From assembly GCF_010728725.1 (NCBI RefSeq), contig NZ_AP022606.1:2542001-2606000 (forward strand): a stretch of 64,000 nt of DNA, given 5' to 3'. Positions 32,163 to 41,197 of this stretch are shown piece by piece. The position numbers and the translations under genes were made by a program. Position 1 is the stretch's first letter, and each line of letters begins with the position of its first letter. Below the pieces are notes generated by a model, which was not told the DNA's origin, did not search any database, and saw nothing but the letters and a program-made list of their open reading frames with translations. This DNA comes from Mycobacterium branderi (GTDB lineage: Bacteria; Actinomycetota; Actinomycetes; Mycobacteriales; Mycobacteriaceae).

Positions 32163-32702
32163 TCACACGTGGGGCAGCCAGCCAGACCACGATGGCGACA
32201 ACACGAATCCTCGTCCCTGAGGGTCTTTGCACGCGGTCATCTTTTTGTCGTCCACCCCGCAGGTCACCCCATACACTGTCAGTTTGTGAAATGGAGGCAA
32301 AACCTTGTTCGTCTTGCCAAATGAATTGTCATTGCATGATGAGCCACTGGTTTTCGACAGTCCACTTTGTGTACTAATCGTATTCACTGGGTATATGCGT
32401 TTCGCGGGGTCGCACTTTGGTGCAGGTATGGCGGGAAGGTTATTACCCGTACAGATCGCCGCTGGGAGTTGGTCGAAACTGCACTGGATGCCGTCGGGAG
32501 TGTTGAAGTAGTAGCCGGTGAGCTTGTTGGGCCGTCCGGGATTGTCGAGCTGCTGCGCGTAGTCGTCAGGTTTGACCGACGCATAGCTACTCATATCGGG
32601 GAATTTGGGTGGCCCAGATGGCTCAGCGTTGGCTGCGCATGCCGAGATCAGCCCTGCCATCAGCACCGGTAGTGCCGCTACAAGGCGGATGGTTATGCCC
32701 AT
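32163..32702 (-). CDS. Secreted lipoprotein downstream of the DUF4185 effector-like gene
   Basis: A 179-residue protein. The signal MGITIRLVAALPVLMAGLIS leads to lipobox ISAC at about residue 22. The mature part contains six or more cysteines in CSF, ICTGNN, KCDP, SSCND, TCGVDD and ACKDP, so it probably has disulfides. The final GRGFVLSPSWSGWLP is Trp-rich. The family is not recognised by name. It begins 29 bp after the stop of the DUF4185 gene, in the same direction, and a decayed copy lies beyond it. A partner or immunity-like role for the effector is inference from this layout. Confidence 0.75.
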   Translation of the reverse strand: MGITIRLVAALPVLMAGLISACAANAEPSGPPKFPDMSSYASVKPDDYAQQLDNPGRPNKLTGYYFNTPDGIQCSFDQLPAAICTGNNLPAIPAPKCDPAKRIYPVNTISTQSGLSKTSGSSCNDNSFGKTNKVLPPFHKLTVYGVTCGVDDKKMTACKDPQGRGFVLSPSWSGWLPHV

Positions 32703-32731
32703 GCTGTCATGGTAAATACCATCGTTCACCG

Positions 32732-34117
32732 CTACCCGGGTTTCACGTTAGCGCGGATGTCCTGTACGTCGTAGTGCACTGGCCCACCCTGCGGCTCGTA
32801 CCACTGGCTGCCGAAGATTCCGAGATTATCGAGGGTGGACCCAGGCAAGATGTATCCGCCGTAGGGCGCGGGCACAAAATTCGGCGCATTGGGGTCATTA
32901 CTCATCACGACAGTTTTTGGTGAGGTATCCGGATTCAGGACCTGCGTTGGGTTGTCGCCGACGTGTACCTCGACAGTGGGAATTTTCGTAGAGTCGTTGT
33001 TCAGATTGGTCCCGGAGAGAACGGGTTTACCGTCGACTTCGCGGAAACTCAACTCCCCCCAGTGCTGACCGGGTGGTGTGATTGTTGTGGTGGCCGGTTG
33101 TCCGGCGGGGCCCCAGGTGTTGTTGCCGTTGTAAGGCTCCCATTGGCCGCGGTTCCACACTTGGTCGGGATCGACCCGATACATGGTGACGCCTTGGCTG
33201 CGGTCGAAGGCGTCGGCGGCGATGTAGACCTTGCCATCGCTGGCTTGATAGCCGCTGATCTGCGTGGGTGGGATAGGACCCTTGCCGGGATCAGCGTTCG
33301 GACTCCACGGCCGGTAGCTTCCGTCGACAGGACGCCAACCGCCAGCGGGGTCGTTGGTGACTTTCACCAGCCAGGAGCCGCCTTTGGGGTTGAGACCCTC
33401 GTTGGTGTTGGTGCCCACGACCATCATGTAGGTGTCTTTGCCGATCGTGATGCTCCCCGCCGGCAAGGCGTTGTTGGCTCCCGCTCGCTTGGCTTCTTCC
33501 GGAAGGGGGAATAACACGTTCTTCCCGTCCGGTCCGGTCAAGGGCGGTCCGAAGTGGGGGCGTCCTTTGGCGTCGAAAGTCACCGGCACCGCCACCGAGG
33601 GATAGTGCGTATTCGTGGGATCGGTGGGAGGACCGACTTGAGGTTTGCCGTATGAGTCCCCGAAGATCGCCACCTTTTTCCCGTTGGGCAGCGTAATGAC
33701 CTCGCCGAGATCAGCTGCCTTTATTCCGGGGATGCCGGGTTTGCCGTCGGTGCCGGCGACCGGACCCCGGTTGCGCACCTCACCTGGTGCCAGGGGTCCA
33801 TCGTTGGACACACCGAGCAAGTCCTCCAGCGAGGAGGCTGTGTGGACCGGACCCGGAAGGCCGGACGCCTTGGCGATCGCCCGAGCCACCTCGTCATCCA
33901 CCGCGTCACCTTCATCGAGGACATCGGCGATGCGTGGCTCCACGTCTGCGACCTTCTGGGCAACCTCGGCTTTCGCTTCATCATCGAGGTAGTCGTAGCT
34001 GGGCGGAGGTGTCACCGTGTTGGTGCGGGTGTCCACGTCAACGGCGGGCTGCTCGGCGGCATAGTTGAGGACATCTTTGACCTTGTTCGCCAGAGCCCTC
34101 GGCATGCTGGTGGGCAT
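32732..34117 (-). CDS. DUF4185-type secreted effector-like protein, C-terminal part (separated from its N-terminus by a frameshift)
   Basis: A 461-residue open frame. Residues about 1-90 are helical linker (ALANKVKDVLNYAAEQPAVD, EVARAIAKASGLPGPVHTAS). Residues about 120-440 form a beta-rich DUF4185 domain with KKVAIFGDSYGKP, GKDTYMMVVGTNTNEG, WGELSFREVDGKPVLSGTNL and YGGYILPGSTLDNLGIFGSQWYE. There is no signal peptide, as expected for type VII export. ATG 34117 is unlikely to be the real start because it lies 80 bp inside the upstream frame. Removing one G from the GGG at 34096-34098 joins it to the WXG-like ORF, giving about 540 residues. Confidence 0.75.
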   Translation of the reverse strand: MPTSMPRALANKVKDVLNYAAEQPAVDVDTRTNTVTPPPSYDYLDDEAKAEVAQKVADVEPRIADVLDEGDAVDDEVARAIAKASGLPGPVHTASSLEDLLGVSNDGPLAPGEVRNRGPVAGTDGKPGIPGIKAADLGEVITLPNGKKVAIFGDSYGKPQVGPPTDPTNTHYPSVAVPVTFDAKGRPHFGPPLTGPDGKNVLFPLPEEAKRAGANNALPAGSITIGKDTYMMVVGTNTNEGLNPKGGSWLVKVTNDPAGGWRPVDGSYRPWSPNADPGKGPIPPTQISGYQASDGKVYIAADAFDRSQGVTMYRVDPDQVWNRGQWEPYNGNNTWGPAGQPATTTITPPGQHWGELSFREVDGKPVLSGTNLNNDSTKIPTVEVHVGDNPTQVLNPDTSPKTVVMSNDPNAPNFVPAPYGGYILPGSTLDNLGIFGSQWYEPQGGPVHYDVQDIRANVKPG

Positions 34118-34355
34118 TGTCCAGATCCGCAGCGCCTTGGCCTATCCGCTCCGCATGGTCGTCATGGTCGCCGATCGTCGCCCACATCGACGCGCGGGCG
34201 GTGTCACCCGCTTCGCCTTCCCATGTCGAGGCATTCACTACCCCTCGCAGGAACTCCGCTGAGTTGGCATGGTTGGACGCCGCATCATGGGCGGCTTTAG
34301 CCAGATCGCCGATTTCAGGAACCCAGTCCAGCAGTTCCTGCAACGTCATCGACAC
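34038..34355 (-). CDS. WXG100-like N-terminal part of the effector (frameshifted)
   Basis: The frame begins MSMTLQELLDWVPEIGDLAK and contains NASTWEGEAGDTARASMWAT with the W-x-G hairpin (WEG) of WXG100 proteins. The second helix is ERIGQGAADLDNAHQHAEG. After that it continues out of frame in low-quality Arg/Gln-rich sequence. In the +1 frame the natural continuation ALANKVKDVLNYAAEQ appears. GTG 34355 has GAGGTGG about 6 nt upstream; ATG 34349 is an alternative. It begins 9 bp after the EspC-like gene ends. Type VII substrates commonly carry such an N-terminal four-helix targeting module. Confidence 0.75.
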   Translation of the reverse strand: MSMTLQELLDWVPEIGDLAKAAHDAASNHANSAEFLRGVVNASTWEGEAGDTARASMWATIGDHDDHAERIGQGAADLDNAHQHAEGSGEQGQRCPQLCRRAARR

Positions 34356-34364
34356 GGATCCACC

Positions 34365-34667
34365 TCACAGCGCGGACCCGGCGTCCTCGATCTGGTCAGC
34401 ACCACGGTCATCGGCTTGGATGTACCTGTCGGCCGCTTCGCGGTGCCCGTCGGCGTGAAGGATGTGGCGTTCCTTGAAGCGAGTGCCGGAGTTGGCCCAC
34501 TCGTCCAGCATCTGCGGCAACGCCGCGCGCGCCGCACCCGAGCCGATCGACACCTGAGACGCCCGCGAATGTGCTTGCTGATGTGCTGCCGAGAATTCAT
34601 CAGCGTGTGCCTCCAGCTGCGTCGCGGTCAGGTGCAGCTCGGTTGGGTCGACCCGTAACTCAGCCAC
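34365..34667 (-). CDS. EspC-like (DUF2580-type) small helical protein
   Basis: A 100-residue protein (VAELRVDPTELHLTATQLEA, then HADEFSAAHQQAHSRASQV). It is a helical hairpin with a conserved GSGAARAALPQMLDEW turn and a C-terminal helix. Such proteins pair with larger ESX substrates and are exported with them. GTG 34667 has GAGAGG about 8 nt upstream. It is the first gene of the cassette EspC-like, WXG/DUF4185, lipoprotein, and it has a recognisable -10 and a palindrome upstream. Confidence 0.75.
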   Translation of the reverse strand: MAELRVDPTELHLTATQLEAHADEFSAAHQQAHSRASQVSIGSGAARAALPQMLDEWANSGTRFKERHILHADGHREAADRYIQADDRGADQIEDAGSAL

Positions 34668-34707
34668 GCTGGCGTCCCTCTCGCCGGACACACGACTCCT
34701 GCGAGGA

Positions 34708-34742
34708 ATTTTACCGTCGTCGCTGGTGGTGCATATGCACCA
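34708..34742 (-). promoter_or_regulatory. Promoter of the EspC-like/DUF4185 cassette with a 16-bp palindrome over the -35 region
   Basis: On the minus strand the -10 is TAAAAT (34713 to 34708). TGGTGCATATGCACCA at 34727-34742 is a perfect 16-bp palindrome. It covers the position of the -35 hexamer (about 17 bp upstream of the -10), the usual place for a repressor operator. The binding protein is unknown. Confidence 0.55.
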
Positions 34743-35174
34743 AATCACTACGGCGACCCTGGCGCTCTGCCATCGACACCGAGCCCGGCCGCGGTTGGTG
34801 GAGCTGGTCGATGCCCCGTTGGCTGCGTCTACCGACTGCTATGCGCCCACCTACCTCAACGGTTCCCGTCAATGCTGAGACACTCGAGGTCTATCGTACG
34901 CGCCTTCAATGAAATCCACTGCCGCACAACGGTTATCGGATGCTTTCCCGGCGAGACTCGTTGTATCAGCGTCACGTGGGTAGTACTCGAGCGTGCATCC
35001 GGCGGCTGGCGCGGATGGACGATGACTTCGGTTGGATTGCGCTCTCAGCCGAATCCACTAGCAGCACCGCCGGAAATGTCGGCCCCACCGCATAACCTCA
35101 CGAAGCCTCCGGCCATCGATTTGTGCCGGACTCCGGATGACACCAATGGCCACCACGGCCGTAAGGAGGGCTCC
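34743..35174. other. Intergenic region between the effector cassette and the VOC gene
   Basis: The 432 bp hold no convincing ORF on either strand. No hairpin or direct repeat stands out. It ends in a strong Shine-Dalgarno AAGGAGGG (35163-35170) that belongs to the VOC gene. Confidence 0.4.
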
Positions 35175-35573
35175 ATGAAGTTCATTTCGACCCGCATCAT
35201 CACGGCCGACGTCAATCGGCTTGTCGAGTTCTATGAGATGGTCACCGAAATCTCCGCGGTGTGGGGAAACGAGCTGTTCGCTGAGATTCCGACGCCGGTT
35301 GGCACGCTGGCCATCGGTAGTGACAAGACCGTCCCGCTGTTCGGAGAAGGATCCGCCGAACCCGCAGCCAACCGCAGTGCGATTGTGGAGTTCATCGTCG
35401 AGGACGTGGATGCCGAGTACGAGCGACTTCGCGGACGGGTGGGCGAAGTGGTGACGGAGCCGACAACTATGCCGTGGGGGAACCGCGCGCTGTTATTTCG
35501 CGACCCCGACGGGAATCTCGTCAACCTGTTCACTCCGGTCACGGAGGAGGCTCGGGTCAAGTTCGGACTTTGA
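35175..35573 (+). CDS. VOC-superfamily (glyoxalase-like) protein
   Basis: A 132-residue protein MKFISTRIITADVNRLVEFY. It has the two beta-alpha-beta-beta-beta modules of the VOC fold: VNRLVEFYEMVTEISAVWG, and then AIVEFIVEDVDAEYERLRGR with the ending LLFRDPDGNLVNLFTPV. The C-terminal Glu/His metal-ligand pattern is not complete, so it may be a binding protein rather than an enzyme. ATG 35175 has a near-perfect Shine-Dalgarno 4 nt upstream. It stands alone in the accessory island. Substrate unknown. Confidence 0.82.
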   Translation: MKFISTRIITADVNRLVEFYEMVTEISAVWGNELFAEIPTPVGTLAIGSDKTVPLFGEGSAEPAANRSAIVEFIVEDVDAEYERLRGRVGEVVTEPTTMPWGNRALLFRDPDGNLVNLFTPVTEEARVKFGL

Positions 35574-35776
35574 CGATCGGCGAGCAGTTCTGAGCTTGGC
35601 GCAGGTCACGAGATCGACACTCCGCTGGCCCGGTCTGCCAGCCATAACCAGTCCGCATTCGGCCTGGACAACCGGGATGCAGCGCGCCGACGCCAGCCGC
35701 GACGCAAAGGCCCGGTCGTCTCCCGTGGGACCATGGTCGAAGGAAACATGGTCCAGGGGAGTATCAAGGGAGTTTC

Positions 35777-36508
35777 GTGTCGCCGGTGCGTTGGCTGCGG
35801 GCGGTTGCCGTCGTGGGGGCGACGGCGCTGCTGCTGGCATCGAGTTGCACCTGGCAGTTGGGCACACCGATTCCCAAGGGGGTGCCGCCGCCGGCGGGCG
35901 ATCCGGTGCCGGCCGTGGACACCCACGCCAAAGGCCGGCCTGCCGATCAGCTCTACGAGTGGGCGGCCGAGCGCGCGTCGCGGCTGGAAATCCCGGTCGT
36001 CGCGCTCGAGGCCTACGCCTATGCGGCGCGGGTCGCCGAAGTCGAGAACCCCAACTGCCACATGTCGTGGACGACACTGGCCGGCATCGGTGAGATCGAG
36101 AGCCATCACGGCACCTATCGCCACGCGACGGTGGCGCCCAACGGCGATGTGCGTCCGCCGATCCGAGGCGTGCGCCTCGACGGCAGTGGCGGCACGTTGC
36201 ATATCGTCGACAGTGAGGCCGGCGGCCTCGCCGACGACGACGGCACCGTTCGGGCCATGGGCCCCATGCAGTTCATTCCGGAAACCTGGCGCCTGTACGG
36301 GGTCGACGCCAACAACGACGGAATAGTCAGCGTCGACAACATCGACGACGCCGCCCTGTCTGCGGCCGGTTATTTATGTTGGCGCGGAAAGGATCTCGCC
36401 ACACCGCGAGGGTGGATCACGGCGCTGCGGGCCTACAACAACTCTGACCAGTACGCCCGTGCGGTGCGCGATTGGGCCACCGCCTACGCGTCCGGCCGCC
36501 CCCTTTAG
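35777..36508 (+). CDS. lpqU: Lipoprotein lytic transglycosylase LpqU
   Basis: A 243-residue protein. The signal MSPVRWLRAVAVVGATALLL leads to a lipobox-like LASSC at about residue 24. The lytic-murein-transglycosylase domain has WTTLAGIGEIESHHGTYR with the catalytic Glu in GEIES, MGPMQFIPETWRLYG (the GxMQFxPxTW signature), a Ca-binding-like DANNDGIVSVDNIDDA loop, and ALRAYNNSDQYARAV. It would cleave peptidoglycan glycan strands. GTG 35777 is used. It lies before eno, as Rv1022 does. Confidence 0.93.
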   Translation: MSPVRWLRAVAVVGATALLLASSCTWQLGTPIPKGVPPPAGDPVPAVDTHAKGRPADQLYEWAAERASRLEIPVVALEAYAYAARVAEVENPNCHMSWTTLAGIGEIESHHGTYRHATVAPNGDVRPPIRGVRLDGSGGTLHIVDSEAGGLADDDGTVRAMGPMQFIPETWRLYGVDANNDGIVSVDNIDDAALSAAGYLCWRGKDLATPRGWITALRAYNNSDQYARAVRDWATAYASGRPL

Positions 36509-36529
36509 GCTCATGGTCGAGTCAGCTAG

Positions 36530-37837
<1,308 letters not shown>

Positions 37838-37846
37838 CCGGCCGCT

Positions 37847-38479
37847 ATGCCCGAAGCCAAACGGCCCGACCCCAAGCGGCGCTCACCGGCGCCGCGACCG
37901 GGTAAGGCCGGCGCTTCGGGCCAGGGCCGTCCACGTAAGTCGGCAGCCGGCCGTCGGGGCCCCAACGGGTCACGCGCCGCCCCCGAGCCCGCCGAACGAC
38001 CGATCGTTGCGGCCGCCCAGGAAAAAGCCGAGGAGCGTTCCGAGCAGCGGCTGGGGCTGACCGCGCGCCGGGCCGCGATCCTCGCGGCAGTCGTCTGCGT
38101 GCTGACGCTGACCATCGCCGGGCCGGTGCGCACGTATTTCGCGCAGCGCACCGAGATGAAACAGCTGGCGGCGTCGGAAGCCGCGCTGCGGCGCCAGATC
38201 GCGGATCTCGAGCAGCAGAAGGCCAAGCTCGCCGATCCCGCTTACATTGCGGCGCAAGCCCGCGAGCGTCTCGGTTTCGTCATGCCCGGCGAGGTTCCCT
38301 ATCAGGTGCAGCTGCCGCCGTCCGCGGCTGTGCCCACGCAGCCGGGCGCGCAAGGCCCGACCGCCGCGTCGGGGGATCCGTGGTATACGGCGTTGTGGCA
38401 CACCATCGCCGACACCCCGCACGGGCCGCCGTCGCAGGCGCCGCCCGCGCCGCCGAGCCCCCCGCCGCCCGGTGGTTGA
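37847..38479 (+). CDS. ftsB: Septum formation initiator (FtsB/DivIC-like)
   Basis: A 210-residue bitopic membrane protein. A basic, Pro-rich cytoplasmic N-terminus (1-70) precedes one transmembrane helix (about 73-95, ARRAAILAAVVCVLTLTIAG). A coiled-coil follows (about 100-130, EMKQLAASEAALRRQIADLE) and then ARERLGFVMPGEVPYQV, the FtsB/DivIC hallmark. It ends in a Pro-rich extracytoplasmic tail. It links FtsQ and FtsL in the divisome. It corresponds to Rv1024. It starts 9 bp after eno, and its last 8 bp overlap the DUF501 gene. Confidence 0.92.
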   Translation: MPEAKRPDPKRRSPAPRPGKAGASGQGRPRKSAAGRRGPNGSRAAPEPAERPIVAAAQEKAEERSEQRLGLTARRAAILAAVVCVLTLTIAGPVRTYFAQRTEMKQLAASEAALRRQIADLEQQKAKLADPAYIAAQARERLGFVMPGEVPYQVQLPPSAAVPTQPGAQGPTAASGDPWYTALWHTIADTPHGPPSQAPPAPPSPPPPGG

Positions 38480-38963
38480 CCGTGCCGACCTCGACGCGGT
38501 GGCGCGCCAGCTCGGCCGCGAACCGCGGGGAGTGCTCGAGATCGCGTACCGCTGTCCCAACGGTGAACCCGGTGTGGTGAAGACGGCGCCGAAACTCCCT
38601 GACGGCACACCGTTTCCGACGTTGTACTACCTGACCCATCCGGTGCTGACCGCCGCCGCGAGCCGGCTGGAGTCGTCGGGAATGATGCGGGAAATGACCG
38701 AGCGGCTGCGCCACGACCCCGATCTGGCGGCGGCGTACCGACGGGCCCACGATTCGTATCTGGCCGAGCGTGATGCGATCGAGCCGCTGGGCACCTCGTT
38801 TTCCGCCGGCGGCATGCCCGACCGGGTCAAATGCCTGCACGTGCTGATCGCGCACTCGCTGGCCAAGGGCCGCGGGGTGAATCCGCTCGGCGACGAGGCG
38901 CTGGCGGTGCTGGCCGACGAGCCGGCGATGGCCGGGATCCTGGTGGCGGAGCAGTGGCGATGA
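38472..38963 (+). CDS. DUF501 protein
   Basis: A 163-residue conserved actinobacterial protein (Rv1025-like). It has YRCPNGEPGVVKTAPKLPDG, FPTLYYLTHPVLTAAASRLE and the conserved LGTSFSAGGMPDRVKCLHVL ending in AHSLAKGRGVNPLGDEAL with a His/Cys pair. The molecular function is not known. GTG 38472 overlaps the ftsB-like stop by 8 bp, and its own stop overlaps the ppx2 start (ATGA). The conserved gene order suggests a link to cell division or envelope processes, which remains inference. Confidence 0.9.
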   Translation: MVDRADLDAVARQLGREPRGVLEIAYRCPNGEPGVVKTAPKLPDGTPFPTLYYLTHPVLTAAASRLESSGMMREMTERLRHDPDLAAAYRRAHDSYLAERDAIEPLGTSFSAGGMPDRVKCLHVLIAHSLAKGRGVNPLGDEALAVLADEPAMAGILVAEQWR

Positions 38964-39895
38964 CCCGGGTTGCGGCAATTGACTGCGGTACCAACTCGAT
39001 TCGGCTGCTGATCGCTGAGCAGGTCGGCGCGCACCTGCGCGACGTGCATCGCGAGATGCGCATCGTGCGGCTGGGCCAAGGGGTCGACGCAACCGGCCGG
39101 TTCGCGCCCGACGCGCTGGAACGGACCCGCGCCGCGCTCGTCGACTACGCCGCGCTGTGCACCAAGCACGGCGCCGAGCGGGTGCGGATGGTCGCCACGT
39201 CGGCTGCCCGCGACGCCGCCAACCGCGACGTCTTTTTCGCGATGACCACTGAGGTGCTGGGTGTGAGCGCCGAAGTGATCAGCGGCGCCGAGGAAGCCGA
39301 GCTGTCCTTCCGCGGAGCCGTGGACGAATTGAATTCGGCCGGAGCGCCTTTCGTGGTGGTCGACCTCGGCGGCGGCTCCACGGAGATCGTGCTGGGCACC
39401 GACCGGGTAACCGCGAGCCATTCGGCGGACATCGGCTGCGTGCGGGTGACCGAACGCTGCCTGCACAGCGACCCGCCAACCCCCGACCAGGTAGCCGCCG
39501 CCCGTGAGTTGGTCCGCGAGCGGCTCGGCGAGGCGCTGCACGCCGTGCCTGTGCAGTCAGCCCGCACGTGGGTCGGCGTGGCCGGCACCATGACGACGCT
39601 GGCCGCGCTCGCCCATCGGATGACCACGTATGACTCTGCGGCCATTCATCTTTCGCGTGTCGGCATCGACCGGCTGCTGCAGGTATGCGACGGGTTGATC
39701 GCGATGACCCGCGCGCAGCGCGCCGCGTTGGGGCCGATGCACGAGGGCCGCGCCGACGTGATCGGGGCCGGGGCGATCGTGGTGGAGGAGTTGGCGTTGG
39801 CGCTGCGCGACCGTGCCGGCATCGAGGAGTTAGTCGTCAGCGAGCACGACATACTCGACGGGATCGCGCTCTCGCTATCGGGCCGGGTTGCGTAG
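38960..39895 (+). CDS. ppx2: Exopolyphosphatase / guanosine pentaphosphate phosphohydrolase (Ppx2-like)
   Basis: A 311-residue member of the Ppx/GppA branch of the actin-like ATPase superfamily. Signatures are VAAIDCGTNSIRLLIAE, RMVATSAARDAANR, VISGAEEAELSF, VVVDLGGGSTEIVLG and VGVAGTMTTLAAL. Only the two N-terminal domains are present, with no C-terminal HD domain, as in Rv1026. M. tuberculosis work assigns Ppx2 as a short-chain polyphosphatase. ATG 38960 overlaps the DUF501 stop. Its last 21 bp overlap the 3' end of the oppositely oriented spermidine-synthase gene. Confidence 0.94.
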   Translation: MTRVAAIDCGTNSIRLLIAEQVGAHLRDVHREMRIVRLGQGVDATGRFAPDALERTRAALVDYAALCTKHGAERVRMVATSAARDAANRDVFFAMTTEVLGVSAEVISGAEEAELSFRGAVDELNSAGAPFVVVDLGGGSTEIVLGTDRVTASHSADIGCVRVTERCLHSDPPTPDQVAAARELVRERLGEALHAVPVQSARTWVGVAGTMTTLAALAHRMTTYDSAAIHLSRVGIDRLLQVCDGLIAMTRAQRAALGPMHEGRADVIGAGAIVVEELALALRDRAGIEELVVSEHDILDGIALSLSGRVA

Positions 39896-41086
39896 CGCGT
39901 GCGGGGGGACGGTGGACGCCGCGAGTGATGGTGCATCGATGGTACGTGGCCGGTACCGAAGTGTGGGCAATCGACTTCTCATGACGCCGACCGGGTCGGC
40001 GAGGGGACCGGCGATGCCGGACAAGAAGGCCCACTCGTGCTCGTCGCTGCCGAAATACACGACACTGTGGAACGTTTCGGTGAAGTGCTGCCACGATCGA
40101 TTCAAACCGTCGTTGCGCCAGATGGTGGGGCAGCCCGCCTGGCTCACGACGACGCCGCCGATGCTCTTGCATCGCCGCAGGAAATCGGCGCCGTAGAGCC
40201 GGTTGTGCTGAGCCGGTTCGGCGCCTTCGTCGGTACAGTCGAGCACCACGATGTCGTAGGGCTCGACGGTTTCCGCGACGAAGTCCCACCCGTCGCGGTA
40301 ATGCATTTTGATCGGGCCGAGTCCGCGTTCGGCGCGCGACAACTCCGGCACGGTATATCCGTAGGGCAGATGCTCCGCGCACAGCCGCACCACCTCGCGA
40401 TCGATGTCGACGTGATCGACATGGGTCGCGCCGGCGGCGACCGCGAGCTGGCTCACCACTCCTTCCCCTGAGCCGATGACCAGGACCCGTTGGAGCTGGG
40501 GTGCCAGCAGCAGCGCCGGCACCAGCAATGCCTCGTGATAGACGAGCTGGCTGACCTCGGTGCTTTGGCAGGCTCCGTCGATGAACAGCCCGATGCCCTG
40601 CGCTGTCTTGCCGATCATGACGTGCTGGAACTCGGTGTGCCGCTCGCACATGACGTCGGACAGTTGCCAATAGTGGGACAGGCCCGGCGCGATCGGGTCG
40701 AGCATCTGCTTGCCTGCACCACGAAATACCGTGCGGACGTTCGTCTTTGACGCGCCGACTCCCTGACCCAGCAATGCCACCGCACGTTCAGCGTCGGCGG
40801 TATCGCCGCAAGTGAAAACGTCGACGAACATTGCGCCGTACTCCGGATAGCTGTGAATCGACGCGTGTGATTCGGCAAGCAGCGCCAATATCGTCACCCC
40901 GTGAGGTTCAAAGCGCTTGTCGATCATGCCGCACACCGTGGCTCCGGAGCTCGTGAGGGCACCGGCCAGGATGTCGCGAAGCCGATCGGCATCGTCGGCG
41001 AGCGCTGGCTCGACCCCGCTGAATTCGGCCAGCACGTGGCGGCCGGCGAAGTGGCTACCCGGCCAGGTCTGCATCGGCCACTTCAC
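39875..41086 (-). CDS. speDE: AdoMet-decarboxylase (SpeD) / spermidine-synthase (SpeE) fusion
   Basis: A 403-residue protein. The N-terminal domain (about 10-125) is a class 1b pyruvoyl decarboxylase. The self-cleavage site is E72-S73-H74 in LLAESHASIHSYPEYG, with H78 and C93 (VFTCG) in the usual positions. The C-terminal domain (about 135-385) is spermidine-synthase-like: YHEALLVPALLLAPQLQRVL, VIGSGEGVVSQLAVAAGATH and VVLDCTDEGAEPAQ. The usual GGGDG is GSGEG, so the aminopropyl-transfer site is modified. GTG 41086 is used, with ATG 41074 as alternative. It is absent from this position in M. tuberculosis. SpeD homologues are known in which the activity changed to ornithine or arginine decarboxylation, so the substrate needs a test. 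Confidence 0.87.
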   Translation of the reverse strand: MKWPMQTWPGSHFAGRHVLAEFSGVEPALADDADRLRDILAGALTSSGATVCGMIDKRFEPHGVTILALLAESHASIHSYPEYGAMFVDVFTCGDTADAERAVALLGQGVGASKTNVRTVFRGAGKQMLDPIAPGLSHYWQLSDVMCERHTEFQHVMIGKTAQGIGLFIDGACQSTEVSQLVYHEALLVPALLLAPQLQRVLVIGSGEGVVSQLAVAAGATHVDHVDIDREVVRLCAEHLPYGYTVPELSRAERGLGPIKMHYRDGWDFVAETVEPYDIVVLDCTDEGAEPAQHNRLYGADFLRRCKSIGGVVVSQAGCPTIWRNDGLNRSWQHFTETFHSVVYFGSDEHEWAFLSGIAGPLADPVGVMRSRLPTLRYRPRTIDAPSLAASTVPPHALRNPAR

Positions 41087-41197
41087 ACATCCTGGCGAGC
41101 GTCTCAGGCATCGCCGCAGACTACAGCGATCTGCCTGGTCACCGCCACAGCCGACACCTTGGAATTAGCTGCGTAATCGGCCGATTCGGCCATGTCG

